Positions 1 through 7,442 of a stretch of 17,233 bases of DNA are shown piece by piece. Within the stretch, counting starts at the first letter, position 1; each line of letters opens with the position of its first letter. Both the position numbers and the translations under genes were made by a program. The stretch is from Prolixibacteraceae bacterium. GTDB lineage: Bacteria; Bacteroidota; Bacteroidia; Bacteroidales; Prolixibacteraceae. Location: positions 1 to 17,233 of the forward strand of contig SKHV01000230.1 in the NCBI GenBank assembly GCA_007116765.1, given 5' to 3'. The notes beneath the pieces were generated by a model. The model saw only the letters and a program-made list of their open reading frames with translations, was not told the DNA's origin and did not search any database.

Positions 1-2135
1 CTAAAACCATTGTGAACCCATATTACGAATTTAAAAATTCAGGTATATACAGTATCCCCGAAATCAGGCTTACCGAAACAGCTACTTACATAACCGTTCA
101 TAGCGATTTTATACCGCACTGGTGGGTTATGTTTGCCGACGATATTGTGATTACCGACACCGATTCCGGCACCGAATACAAAGTACAGGATATCAAAGGG
201 GCAAAATTTAACGAACAATTATGGATGCCCGACTCGGGCGACAGTGCTGTTGTGCTGGTCTTTCCTCCTCTGCCTGCCTCGGTAAACAAAATCGACTACC
301 TCAAATACATTTTTGGTATATCGCTCAACAAAGAAAATGCTGGTGTAAAGCCCCCGTCATCGATACAGCCCGAGGTAGAGAAATGGATCGACAGCGAATT
401 GTCAAAATCGACTGCCCGGCCACTTTCCGATTTTCAATCGGCTGAATTTTTCAACGACTCCCCGGCACGTTTAATCGGCTGCATAAAAGGCTACGACCCC
501 AGAGCCGGCTTTTCCACAGGAATAATTCATGCAGGAAATGTAATCACCCGCGAAGACTTTCCGCTTGTTGTGCAAATCCAAGCCGATGGACGCTTCGAAC
601 TTGAAATGCCAATAAACATGCCTACACAAACCTATGTGGTTTTCAATAATCAGTGGCTTTTTCAATTCTATATTGAACCAGGACAAACACTGTCCATGAT
701 ACTCGATTGGGACGAGTTTCTGGTAGCCGACCGGAAACGGAACATGCGTTATGAATTTAAAGATATTGAGTTCAAGGGTGCTTTGGCCGAGCTGAACCAC
801 GAATTGATCCAAATGCCCCCCGTTGACTTTGACTACGATTTGTTTATGGAGAAAGTAAAAACCTTGCCTCCGTTAGAATTCAAAAAAGATAACGAAAAGC
901 TAATGGCTGATGAGCTTGAGCAATTAGAAAATTATTTGGCTAAGAACCCGTTTTCGGAAAAAGCACAAACAATAATGCGCAGCTCGCTTATAACGCGCAA
1001 TGCTACTCAGTTTTTCGACTATGAAATGTACCGCAGGCATTATGCTTCTCAGGATACAGCCAATGAAATACTGAAAGTGCCTGTGCCCGTTTCGTATTAC
1101 GACTTTTTACAGCACATCGACTTAAACGATCAAAGCCTGTTGCTGACCAACGACTATAGTATTTTTATTAACAGATTTGAGTTTTGTGAACCATTAAGCA
1201 AGGCACATGAGATTGTTTCACAAAACAGGCAAAAAAGGTTTGAGCCCGAAAAAACCATATTTGAATATATAATTGAAGAAGGTGTTGAACTATCCGAAGA
1301 CGAACTAAAATACAGTCAGTTAGTAAGTAAGCCGGAACTGTCCGATGAAGAAATGGATTTGTTAAAAAGCTACAAAAACATTTCAGAACAATTATCAAAA
1401 AATCACGAGGAGTTATTTCAGGAATGGCATAAGAAATATATTATTCCATTGATTGAAGCGAATAACAAAAGTCAGCGATTTGAACTTTGGAAAGTAAGGG
1501 ATTCAATATTGGTTCACGATTTGGGTTTACAGAACAACCTGGTTTACGAAATTGCCAAAATCCGCTCACTGCAGCAAACTTTCAAACACTGGGACTCAAA
1601 AGAAGATGCCGAAGAGTTTTGGGTTTTTTTACAGCAGGGTATTAGTACCCCGTACCTGTTGCAAACAGGCAACAGGTTGTTCAGCCAGGCATTCCCCGAA
1701 GAAGAAATTGCATCTTATCCTCTGCCTGAAGGAGTTGCTACCGATGTATTTATGAATATTATTGAGCCGCACAAAGGAAAAATGTTGTTTGTCGATTTTT
1801 GGGCAACCACCTGTGGTCCCTGCCTACAAAGCATTAGGAACTCGAAACATTTGCGCGAAAAGTACGCCGGCAACCCCGATTTCGATTTTGTGTTTATAAC
1901 CGATGTGCGCAGCTCGCCCGAAAATAACTATAACGATTTTGTAAAAGATCAGGAGCTCGTTAACATATACCGAATACCGAATGATGATTTCAACTACCTG
2001 CGACAATTGTTCAAGTTCAATGGCATACCGCGTTACGTGGTAATCGACCACAACGGACATGTGGTAAACGATAATTTTAGTATGCACAATTTTGAATACG
2101 AACTAGCCAAGCTTTTGCCGAAGTATAAAGAATAA
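1..2135 (+). CDS. TlpA-like thioredoxin-domain protein, 5' end outside the window
   Basis: Probable envelope thiol-disulfide protein. The reading frame is open to the window edge (AAA ACC ATT precede the GTG at 12), and no ribosome site or signal peptide is visible, so the true start and export signal probably lie upstream. Numbering from the GTG: residues 1-110 resemble the N-terminal beta domain often found in Bacteroidota TlpA-like proteins (NPYYEF..., then VFPPLP near 84-88). Residues about 150-235 look like a DUF4369-type beta domain. A long charged helical stretch follows, and a C-terminal thioredoxin fold spans about 575-707. The thioredoxin part has the active site C601-G-P-C604 after VDFWAT and the cis-proline loop G-I-P673-R. 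Such proteins are usually periplasmic, membrane-anchored disulfide reductases, but the substrate cannot be told from sequence. The next gene is 379 bp away, so co-transcription is doubtful. The thioredoxin fold is certain; the role is inferred. Confidence 0.88.
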   Translation, partial: KTIVNPYYEFKNSGIYSIPEIRLTETATYITVHSDFIPHWWVMFADDIVITDTDSGTEYKVQDIKGAKFNEQLWMPDSGDSAVVLVFPPLPASVNKIDYLKYIFGISLNKENAGVKPPSSIQPEVEKWIDSELSKSTARPLSDFQSAEFFNDSPARLIGCIKGYDPRAGFSTGIIHAGNVITREDFPLVVQIQADGRFELEMPINMPTQTYVVFNNQWLFQFYIEPGQTLSMILDWDEFLVADRKRNMRYEFKDIEFKGALAELNHELIQMPPVDFDYDLFMEKVKTLPPLEFKKDNEKLMADELEQLENYLAKNPFSEKAQTIMRSSLITRNATQFFDYEMYRRHYASQDTANEILKVPVPVSYYDFLQHIDLNDQSLLLTNDYSIFINRFEFCEPLSKAHEIVSQNRQKRFEPEKTIFEYIIEEGVELSEDELKYSQLVSKPELSDEEMDLLKSYKNISEQLSKNHEELFQEWHKKYIIPLIEANNKSQRFELWKVRDSILVHDLGLQNNLVYEIAKIRSLQQTFKHWDSKEDAEEFWVFLQQGISTPYLLQTGNRLFSQAFPEEEIASYPLPEGVATDVFMNIIEPHKGKMLFVDFWATTCGPCLQSIRNSKHLREKYAGNPDFDFVFITDVRSSPENNYNDFVKDQELVNIYRIPNDDFNYLRQLFKFNGIPRYVVIDHNGHVVNDNFSMHNFEYELAKLLPKYKE

Positions 2136-2514
2136 TATGTAAGAAAACGATAGAAGACAGTTGCCTCCCATTGCTTTCTGTCGTCTTTCATAGCTGAATC
2201 AATTCATAATTCTGGTGGAACGCATTATTATAATGAATATCAGATAACTTAAAATTGTTTAAATGAACATTCAGGAGGGAAAACCCTTGAAAAGGGCTAG
2301 TTCGCATTCAGTAAAATATTCTGGTTACTTAAATGGATTTTGATGCTTCTTTATGCAGGGTGCTAATAGCTATATGGTTAACTGCTGATTCAGTAAGTTG
2401 TCAGTGTTTTTTTATCTAAAACTTGAAAATCTTTATCTGTAATTAAACATGCTTCTGTTAAACCTTTTCTAATATTGAAGTTCTAATAGAGTATGTATAA
2501 CCAAATAAAGAAAA
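2136..2514. other. 379-bp AT-rich intergenic region
   Basis: It separates the TlpA-like gene from the xylan unit and should hold the promoter of the latter, but no convincing TTG/TAnnTTTG pair was found. It contains the hairpin at 2149-2189. Near 2275-2297 there are two small, mutually exclusive hairpins (AGGG-aaaa-CCCT, and CCCTT-gaa-AAGGG). A 9-bp direct repeat ATTCAGTAA occurs at 2306-2314 and 2388-2396. The only ATG frame of note (2263-2343, 26 codons) has no supporting features. No RNA gene was recognised. Confidence 0.5.
2149..2189 (+). terminator. imperfect hairpin just after the TlpA-like gene
   Basis: Arms at 2149-2160 and 2178-2189 pair at 10 of 12 positions around a 17-nt loop, starting 13 bp after the stop codon. 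The stem is not GC-rich and no uninterrupted T-run follows, so it may be a weak or decayed terminator or just a 3'-end stabilising structure. Confidence 0.3.
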
Positions 2515-3426
2515 ATGAAACCTTTTCTTTTACTATTCACTGCATTAATTAATCTGGCTGCTTTAGGTCAACACTATTCCCAAAGCTGGCAGGATATTAA
2601 CTATGCCGCCGATACCATGGTTTATCACAACATGGATATTTATTTGCCTCTTGAAGAAAAAGAGAGTTATCCGGTAGTAATAACGATTTACGGAAGCGCT
2701 TGGCTGTCGAACAATTCAAAAGGTGCCGATATGGAAGGTATTGGCAAAACACTGCTCGATGCCGGTTTTGCCGTGGTAATGCCCAATCACCGTGCAAGTT
2801 GGGATGCATTGTTCCCGGCTCAGGTGCAAGATATAAAAGCGGTAATCAGATACATAAGGGCCAATGCCGAAAAATTTAACATCGACACTACGTTTGTCGG
2901 CATTACCGGCAGTTCGTCGGGAGGTAATTTGGCGGCTATGGCAGGTACAACAAGGAATATTAACGCATTTACCCTAGGCAATCATAGCATCGACATTGAA
3001 GGGGCGATTGGGCAATATACCGCCCATAGCAGTTCGGTCGATGCCGTTGTTGCATGGTTCCCGCCAACCAATATGTTGGTAATGGACTCGTGTGGCGGCA
3101 CCGACTTTATCCACAACGATGCTAAGTCGCCGGCTTCGCTTTACATTGGTGGCCCAATTCAGGAAAACAAAGAAAAAACATTAATGGCCAGCCCAACAAG
3201 CTATATAAATGCAAACACCCCGCCGTTCCTTATTTTCCACGGGAATAACGATAGGGTAGTGCCTCACTGTCAAAGCGAGTTGTTGCACAATGCATTACAA
3301 AATGCCGGTGTGCAAAGCCAATTGCTAATTGTTGAAGGTGGCCATCACGGGCCGGGCGTGCATGTAGATGAATATCTGGGAATGATGGCTTCGTTTTTTA
3401 TGGAACAAGCAGATAATAAGAAATAA
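2515..3426 (+). CDS. secreted alpha/beta-hydrolase esterase, BD-FAE-like (carbohydrate acetyl/feruloyl esterase family)
   Basis: Likely exported serine esterase acting on acylated plant polysaccharide. Residues 1-18 form a signal peptide (MKPF, then a Leu/Phe/Ala-rich core ending near ALGQ). The rest is one alpha/beta-hydrolase domain of 303 aa, usual for the BD-FAE group. The catalytic triad is readable: nucleophile S134 in G-S-S134-S-G-G, D246 in GNNDRVVP, and H278 (or H277) in GGHHG. The usual HGGGW oxyanion loop reads IYGSAW (residues 58-63) instead, a variant I associate with Bacteroidota members of the group. The gene lies 45 bp upstream of a CE1-GH10 xylanase on the same strand, which supports a hemicellulose substrate and co-expression. 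Sequence alone does not say whether it removes acetyl, feruloyl or other acyl groups. The fold and triad are clear; the substrate is inferred from context. Confidence 0.85.
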   Translation: MKPFLLLFTALINLAALGQHYSQSWQDINYAADTMVYHNMDIYLPLEEKESYPVVITIYGSAWLSNNSKGADMEGIGKTLLDAGFAVVMPNHRASWDALFPAQVQDIKAVIRYIRANAEKFNIDTTFVGITGSSSGGNLAAMAGTTRNINAFTLGNHSIDIEGAIGQYTAHSSSVDAVVAWFPPTNMLVMDSCGGTDFIHNDAKSPASLYIGGPIQENKEKTLMASPTSYINANTPPFLIFHGNNDRVVPHCQSELLHNALQNAGVQSQLLIVEGGHHGPGVHVDEYLGMMASFFMEQADNKK

Positions 3427-3471
3427 TAGTTTGTAAACTAACTATACGAATAATTCACTAACAAATTTTAA

Positions 3472-5379
3472 ATGATGCAACGATTAATTTTTACATTTTC
3501 ACTTATTGTTATTTGCGGCCTTTTTGGAATGGCTCAAATAAATATACCCGCTGCTCCGCAGGGCTTCGATACGGAACGCGAAGGTATTGACAAAGGCAAA
3601 ATCGAAACCATAACGTACCGCTCGAAAACAGTAGGAACTAAACGCAATGCCAGGGTTTATACGCCTCCGGGTTATGCCAGGCGTAACAATTATCCGGTTT
3701 TGTACCTCTTGCATGGCATTGGAGGCGACGAAGATGAATGGTACAACGGTGGAGTACCTCACATTATTTTCGATAATCTCATAGCCGAAGGCAAAATGGA
3801 ACCCATGATAGTGGTTTTGCCAAACGGACGTGCCATGAAAAACGACAGGGCTGAGGGTAACATTTTTGCACCCGATAAAGTTGAAGCTTTTGCCAACTTC
3901 GAAAACGATTTGCTCAATGACCTCATTCCTCATATTGAAAGAAAATATCGCGTACTCAAAGATCGCGAAAATCGAGCCATTGCCGGTTTATCGATGGGAG
4001 GGGGGCAATCACTCAATTTTGGACTGGGCAACCTCGACCGTTTTGCGTGGGTAGGTGGATTTTCTTCAGCACCCAACACGAAAGAGCCTGAAGAATTACT
4101 TCCCGAACCCGCAAAAGCAACTCAAATGCTGAATTTGCTTTATGTATCATGTGGCGACGAAGACGGACTTATTCGTGTAAGTGAGCGTACTCACGAGTAT
4201 TTGAAAGAAAATAATGTTCCTCATATTTACCGTGTAATACCCGGTGGACATCATGATTTTGAGGTGTGGAAAGACGACCTATATCAGTTTGTACAAATGC
4301 TATTCAAACCCGTAAATTTACCCGGACAGGGACTTACACTGAAAGAGGCATTTAAAGATTATTTTACCATTGGAACAGCCTTAAACGGAAGGCAAATTGC
4401 CGGCGGTGCACCCGAAGAAATTGCAGTGGTTAAAGAGCATTTCAATTCTATTGTGGCCGAAAACTGCATGAAAAGTGGCCCCATGCAACCTCGCGAAGGC
4501 GAATTTGATTTTGCTTGCGCCGACCAGCTTATTGAATTCGGCGAAGAAAATGATATGCAAATAATCGGACATACTCTTATTTGGCATTCGCAAGCCCCTC
4601 GATGGTTTTTCACCGACGATGAAGGGAATGATGTTTCGCCTGAGGTTTTAAAAGAACGCATGAGAACGCACATTTTTACCGTAATGGGTCGCTATAAAGG
4701 AAAAATTCATGGGTGGGATGTGGTAAACGAGGCTGTGCTCGACGACGGCAGCTTTCGTAATAGTAAATTCTATCAAATATTAGGTGAAGACTTTATAAAG
4801 TATGCATTTAAATATGCCCACGAAGCCGACCCCAGTGCTGAACTATACTACAACGACTATTCAATGGCCTTGCCCGGAAAACGACAGGGTGTGGTGAATA
4901 TGGTGAAAAAACTGCAGGAGCAGGGTGTGAAAATTCATGGCATTGGAATGCAGGGGCACGTGGGGCTCGATTATCCCGAGCTTGAAGAATTTGAAGCCAG
5001 CATGGAAGCTTATGCCGCGCTTGGAGTTAACGTAATGATTACCGAAATGGAAATAAGCGTACTGCCTATGCCCGACTGGAACCGAGGAGCTGATATTTCA
5101 ACCAATATTGAATATCGCGAACAACTCAACCCATACACCGAAGGATTGCCCGATTCAGTGAATAAACAACTCGAAGAGCGCTATCTTGAATTCTTCAGGC
5201 TGTTTATGAAACACGACTATGTGACCAGAGTAACAGTTTGGGGAGTGAACGACGGAAATTCGTGGAAAAATGGTTTCCCGGTACGTGGAAGGACAGATTA
5301 TCCGCTTTTATTCGACCGCGACAATCAGCCCAAAACTGTTGTGCCAAGACTTATTGAATTGGCAAACTCAAAGAATTAA
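3472..5379 (+). CDS. secreted bifunctional esterase (CE1-like) / GH10 endo-1,4-beta-xylanase
   Basis: A 635-aa two-domain xylan-degrading enzyme. A signal peptide occupies residues 1-22 (cleavage probably near GMAQ-IN). Residues about 35-280 form an esterase-D/CE1 (feruloyl or acetylxylan esterase) domain with nucleophile S174 in GLS174MGGG, acid D229 or D231 in CGDED, and H261 in GGHH-DFEVW, a setting like the XynZ feruloyl esterase. Residues about 286-632 form a full-length GH10 catalytic domain. Its conserved elements are ENCMKSGPMQP (330-340), HTLIWHSQ (367-374), acid/base E420 in WDVVNE, QGH at 494-496, nucleophile E525 in MITE525ME, and W590/W598 in TVWG...SW. The linker is very short, so the two active sites are probably held close. 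The known family reaction is internal cleavage of the xylan backbone, while the esterase strips ester side groups. No carbohydrate-binding module is seen. The stop codon interlocks with that of the opposing chorismatase-like gene. Confidence 0.95.
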   Translation: MMQRLIFTFSLIVICGLFGMAQINIPAAPQGFDTEREGIDKGKIETITYRSKTVGTKRNARVYTPPGYARRNNYPVLYLLHGIGGDEDEWYNGGVPHIIFDNLIAEGKMEPMIVVLPNGRAMKNDRAEGNIFAPDKVEAFANFENDLLNDLIPHIERKYRVLKDRENRAIAGLSMGGGQSLNFGLGNLDRFAWVGGFSSAPNTKEPEELLPEPAKATQMLNLLYVSCGDEDGLIRVSERTHEYLKENNVPHIYRVIPGGHHDFEVWKDDLYQFVQMLFKPVNLPGQGLTLKEAFKDYFTIGTALNGRQIAGGAPEEIAVVKEHFNSIVAENCMKSGPMQPREGEFDFACADQLIEFGEENDMQIIGHTLIWHSQAPRWFFTDDEGNDVSPEVLKERMRTHIFTVMGRYKGKIHGWDVVNEAVLDDGSFRNSKFYQILGEDFIKYAFKYAHEADPSAELYYNDYSMALPGKRQGVVNMVKKLQEQGVKIHGIGMQGHVGLDYPELEEFEASMEAYAALGVNVMITEMEISVLPMPDWNRGADISTNIEYREQLNPYTEGLPDSVNKQLEERYLEFFRLFMKHDYVTRVTVWGVNDGNSWKNGFPVRGRTDYPLLFDRDNQPKTVVPRLIELANSKN

Positions 5380-6602
5380 TTCAATTCTGCTTCAATTTCA
5401 ACCAGTAAATTATCACGGCAAATGTCGGCAACTACATAAGTAGTCGCCACATTGCCGTACTTTTTACTGCATATTTCTTTTACCGCTGCCAAATAGCTTC
5501 GCTTCTTGATGTAAACCCTTACATAACTGTATGTGTTGGGAATGCTTTGCAGAGCAGGATAATGATTCTTTAAGTTTTTAGCAGAAACTAATCGGTCAAT
5601 ATTTTCAATAGTAACGAGTGTCTGTTTTTTTACATCATCAATTCCAACCGTTTCCTGGCCAATAATTGAAGCGGTGCCTGAAATATAAACCCTTGCCGAG
5701 TGGTTCAATACAACCATCATTGCCCGCTCGAATTGAGGAGCCTGATTTTCGTTTCTGTTGCATCCGGGATCACCAATCAATATATTCTGATCATATTTGT
5801 AAGACTCCTGTTGTGCCGGATTGCTTATGGGTATTAGCTTTAAGTTTTTTTCAGTACATTGAAGCGCAAGTGTGTCAATGCATACTCCATTGTGAGACAT
5901 ACCTATACCGGTTGCTGCCGGGAAATAATCCAGATTACGAAATTTTTTATAAAATTCACTTCTCGCTTCATTAAACATCTGATAATGCTGACGCTCTTTT
6001 CCTTGCAGTATTCTTTTATCTACAATATTACCTACATAGTTCCATTGCCTTGCAATTTGATTGAACGAAATTCCTAAATGTTCGTATGTGGTTTTGAGTT
6101 TGATGAATGCTTTTTGCGATAATGCCGCAATATTTGATTTATTGTTTACTGCATTTGCTCCAATAATCCAGTATTCTTTGTAAAATCCGGTATCAATCAG
6201 CGAGTACGAAATATCGCCAAAAATACCATAACTAATTTCTATATCGGGTGAGTCAACATAGCCAATTTCACATATTATACTATAGTTTTCGCAAGGTTCT
6301 TCCATAATTAAGCTTATGGGCGGAGCTTGACTTTTAAATTCTTTTTTAAGTGAACAATCTATAGTTTCAGATTTCTCGGTGAAATTGTCAGAATCGCTTA
6401 TTTCAATAAAAACGTTAATGCGGAATACTTTTTTATTGTTATTGATTAGCTTTTTAATTTGAAGTAAGCAATCATTCCATTCGTTTTCAAAAACATTTTT
6501 ACTTTTGGGTTGAATAACAAGGTAGCGGGGCTTTACTAGTTGAGTGTTTTTTAGCTTATCTTCATTGGTTGATAGTAAATTAAATTCTTCTCGGTATACC
6601 AT
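5376..6602 (-). CDS. chorismatase-like protein (FkbO/Hyg5/XanB2 type, RidA/YjgF fold)
   Basis: A 408-aa cytosolic protein without signal peptide. The C-terminal two thirds carry the marks of the chorismatase superfamily: RQWNY (185-189), HYQMFNEAR (206-214), PAATGIG (228-234), PQFERA (289-294), the RidA-like block ISGTASIIGQET (307-318), QT at 327-328, and a terminal VEIE (401-404) near the place where the family has a conserved glutamate. Characterised relatives hydrolyse or aromatise chorismate to dihydroxycyclohexadienecarboxylate or hydroxybenzoates, feeding macrolide starters or aryl-polyene pigments. Residues 1-150 are poorly conserved and locally AT-rich (18/60 G+C at 6361-6420 and 15/60 at 6421-6480, against 28/60 at 5641-5700). 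No polyketide, pigment or shikimate gene is nearby, so the product is unknown. A candidate promoter lies 72-79 bp upstream. It may instead be a RidA-fold protein with another substrate. Family call good, reaction uncertain. Confidence 0.72.
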   Translation of the reverse strand: MVYREEFNLLSTNEDKLKNTQLVKPRYLVIQPKSKNVFENEWNDCLLQIKKLINNNKKVFRINVFIEISDSDNFTEKSETIDCSLKKEFKSQAPPISLIMEEPCENYSIICEIGYVDSPDIEISYGIFGDISYSLIDTGFYKEYWIIGANAVNNKSNIAALSQKAFIKLKTTYEHLGISFNQIARQWNYVGNIVDKRILQGKERQHYQMFNEARSEFYKKFRNLDYFPAATGIGMSHNGVCIDTLALQCTEKNLKLIPISNPAQQESYKYDQNILIGDPGCNRNENQAPQFERAMMVVLNHSARVYISGTASIIGQETVGIDDVKKQTLVTIENIDRLVSAKNLKNHYPALQSIPNTYSYVRVYIKKRSYLAAVKEICSKKYGNVATTYVVADICRDNLLVEIEAELN

Positions 6603-6673
6603 TTTAATAAAATTTCAGGCAATTATTAGTTCATAATTTAGCTTGTTTAGTCTCTCTTAAATTTTAAAAGCAT

Positions 6674-6705
6674 GCAAAATACAATTTTTATTAATATTTC
6701 GGCAA
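6674..6705 (-). promoter_or_regulatory. candidate Bacteroidota-type promoter for the chorismatase-like gene
   Basis: On the minus strand a TTG (6703-6705) lies 21 bp before TATTTTGC (6674-6681), resembling the TTG / TAnnTTTG consensus but one base short in the -7 element. It lies about 70 bp upstream of the start codon. The AT-rich background makes chance matches common. Confidence 0.35.
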
Positions 6706-6783
6706 GTTAAGAATCATGATTGCATCACAATTTGATGTGCTAAAAGCTGATTTGTAAATAAAAAATTGCTTTTCGTTTTGAAA

Positions 6784-7215
6784 TTAAGAGCTTAGCTCTT
6801 CGGTTTGTGGTACATTCAATTCAAATTTAATTTTTGAAATGCGGGTTGAGCTGAAAAAAATATAAACCGACAAGATGAAAATTACTACAGCAAGCAGTTT
6901 AAGCCCTTTCTTTTTAATGAGCCTGTAAACTAAGCTTCCAGCTGCCAGAAAGCCATTTATCATAAGCAAAGTGAGCATCCGTATCACCAATTCAACGTGT
7001 TCTTGAACCAATCCTTCAGTCATAGGAGAAGGAATCATGCCACTAAGCATAACAATAAACGATATAAGCCCGATTACAATTAACAGAATTTCTGCAATTA
7101 TGCTCAAATTTTGCTTTTGGTCAATCCAGGCAAAAATGTAAAGCGAGGTAGCTCCAAATAAAAAATATTGGGGTATGGTACGCAGCAGTACTTCAAGTTC
7201 ATCGACAGTAATCAT
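6784..7215 (-). CDS. small membrane protein with four predicted helices, function unknown
   Basis: I do not recognise this 143-aa protein. Hydrophobic stretches at about residues 14-30, 38-60, 75-98 and 103-121 suggest four membrane-spanning helices, with basic residues between (RLIKKKG before the last helix) and a soluble acidic tail of about 20 residues ending EELSS. No catalytic or binding motif was seen. It lies 181 bp upstream of the chorismatase-like gene on the same strand and is divergent from the nuclease-fold gene at 7443. A near-palindrome (6786-6800) spans the stop codon and could form only a 5-bp hairpin, so termination there is doubtful. An inner-membrane location is inferred from hydrophobicity. 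The reading frame is supported by its length, a well-placed ATG and the candidate promoter just upstream. Confidence 0.7.
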   Translation of the reverse strand: MITVDELEVLLRTIPQYFLFGATSLYIFAWIDQKQNLSIIAEILLIVIGLISFIVMLSGMIPSPMTEGLVQEHVELVIRMLTLLMINGFLAAGSLVYRLIKKKGLKLLAVVIFILSVYIFFSSTRISKIKFELNVPQTEELSS

Positions 7216-7237
7216 TCTTGTTTATTTAAAATTTTTT

Positions 7238-7245
7238 CAAAAATA
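7238..7245 (-). promoter_or_regulatory. candidate -7 element upstream of the small membrane protein gene
   Basis: The minus strand reads TATTTTTG, a full match to the Bacteroidota -7 consensus TAnnTTTG, 22 bp before the start codon. No good TTG is seen at the -33 distance, so the call is tentative. Confidence 0.33.
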
Positions 7246-7442
7246 GTATAAATAACTGACAGAAGTATTTTTCTTCTTTTTTTAAAATATTGTACTTTGC
7301 CATTTATTAGTGAAATTAATACAAAGAGCATTAACAAAACAAAAAAACAGAACATGCGTTATGTCTCTGCAAGGTGTTTTTAAATTATTAACTTTGCTAT
7401 TGTATTATAGTACCATTTATTTATATAATTCAGAAGAAAAGT

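Noticed and set aside
2263..2343. 26-codon ATG frame in the gap before the esterase gene
   Set aside because: No ribosome site, no promoter, no recognisable motif; expected by chance in a gap of this size.
2306..2396. 9-bp direct repeat ATTCAGTAA as a possible insertion footprint
   Set aside because: Too short, no inverted repeats or transposase remains between the copies; likely chance in AT-rich DNA.
3499..3933. 144-codon minus-strand frame inside the xylanase gene
   Set aside because: Fully antisense to the esterase domain, whose catalytic residues are plainly coded on the plus strand.
6786..6800. Near-palindrome AAGAGCT-T-AGCTCTT over the stop of the membrane protein gene
   Set aside because: As a hairpin it allows only a 5-bp stem and is not followed by a T-run on the minus strand; not a convincing terminator or operator.
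7261..7277. Hairpin AGAAG/CTTCT followed by a T-run
   Set aside because: Only 5 bp with two G-C pairs, lying upstream of a plus-strand gene with no plus-strand gene before it to terminate; probably low-complexity sequence.
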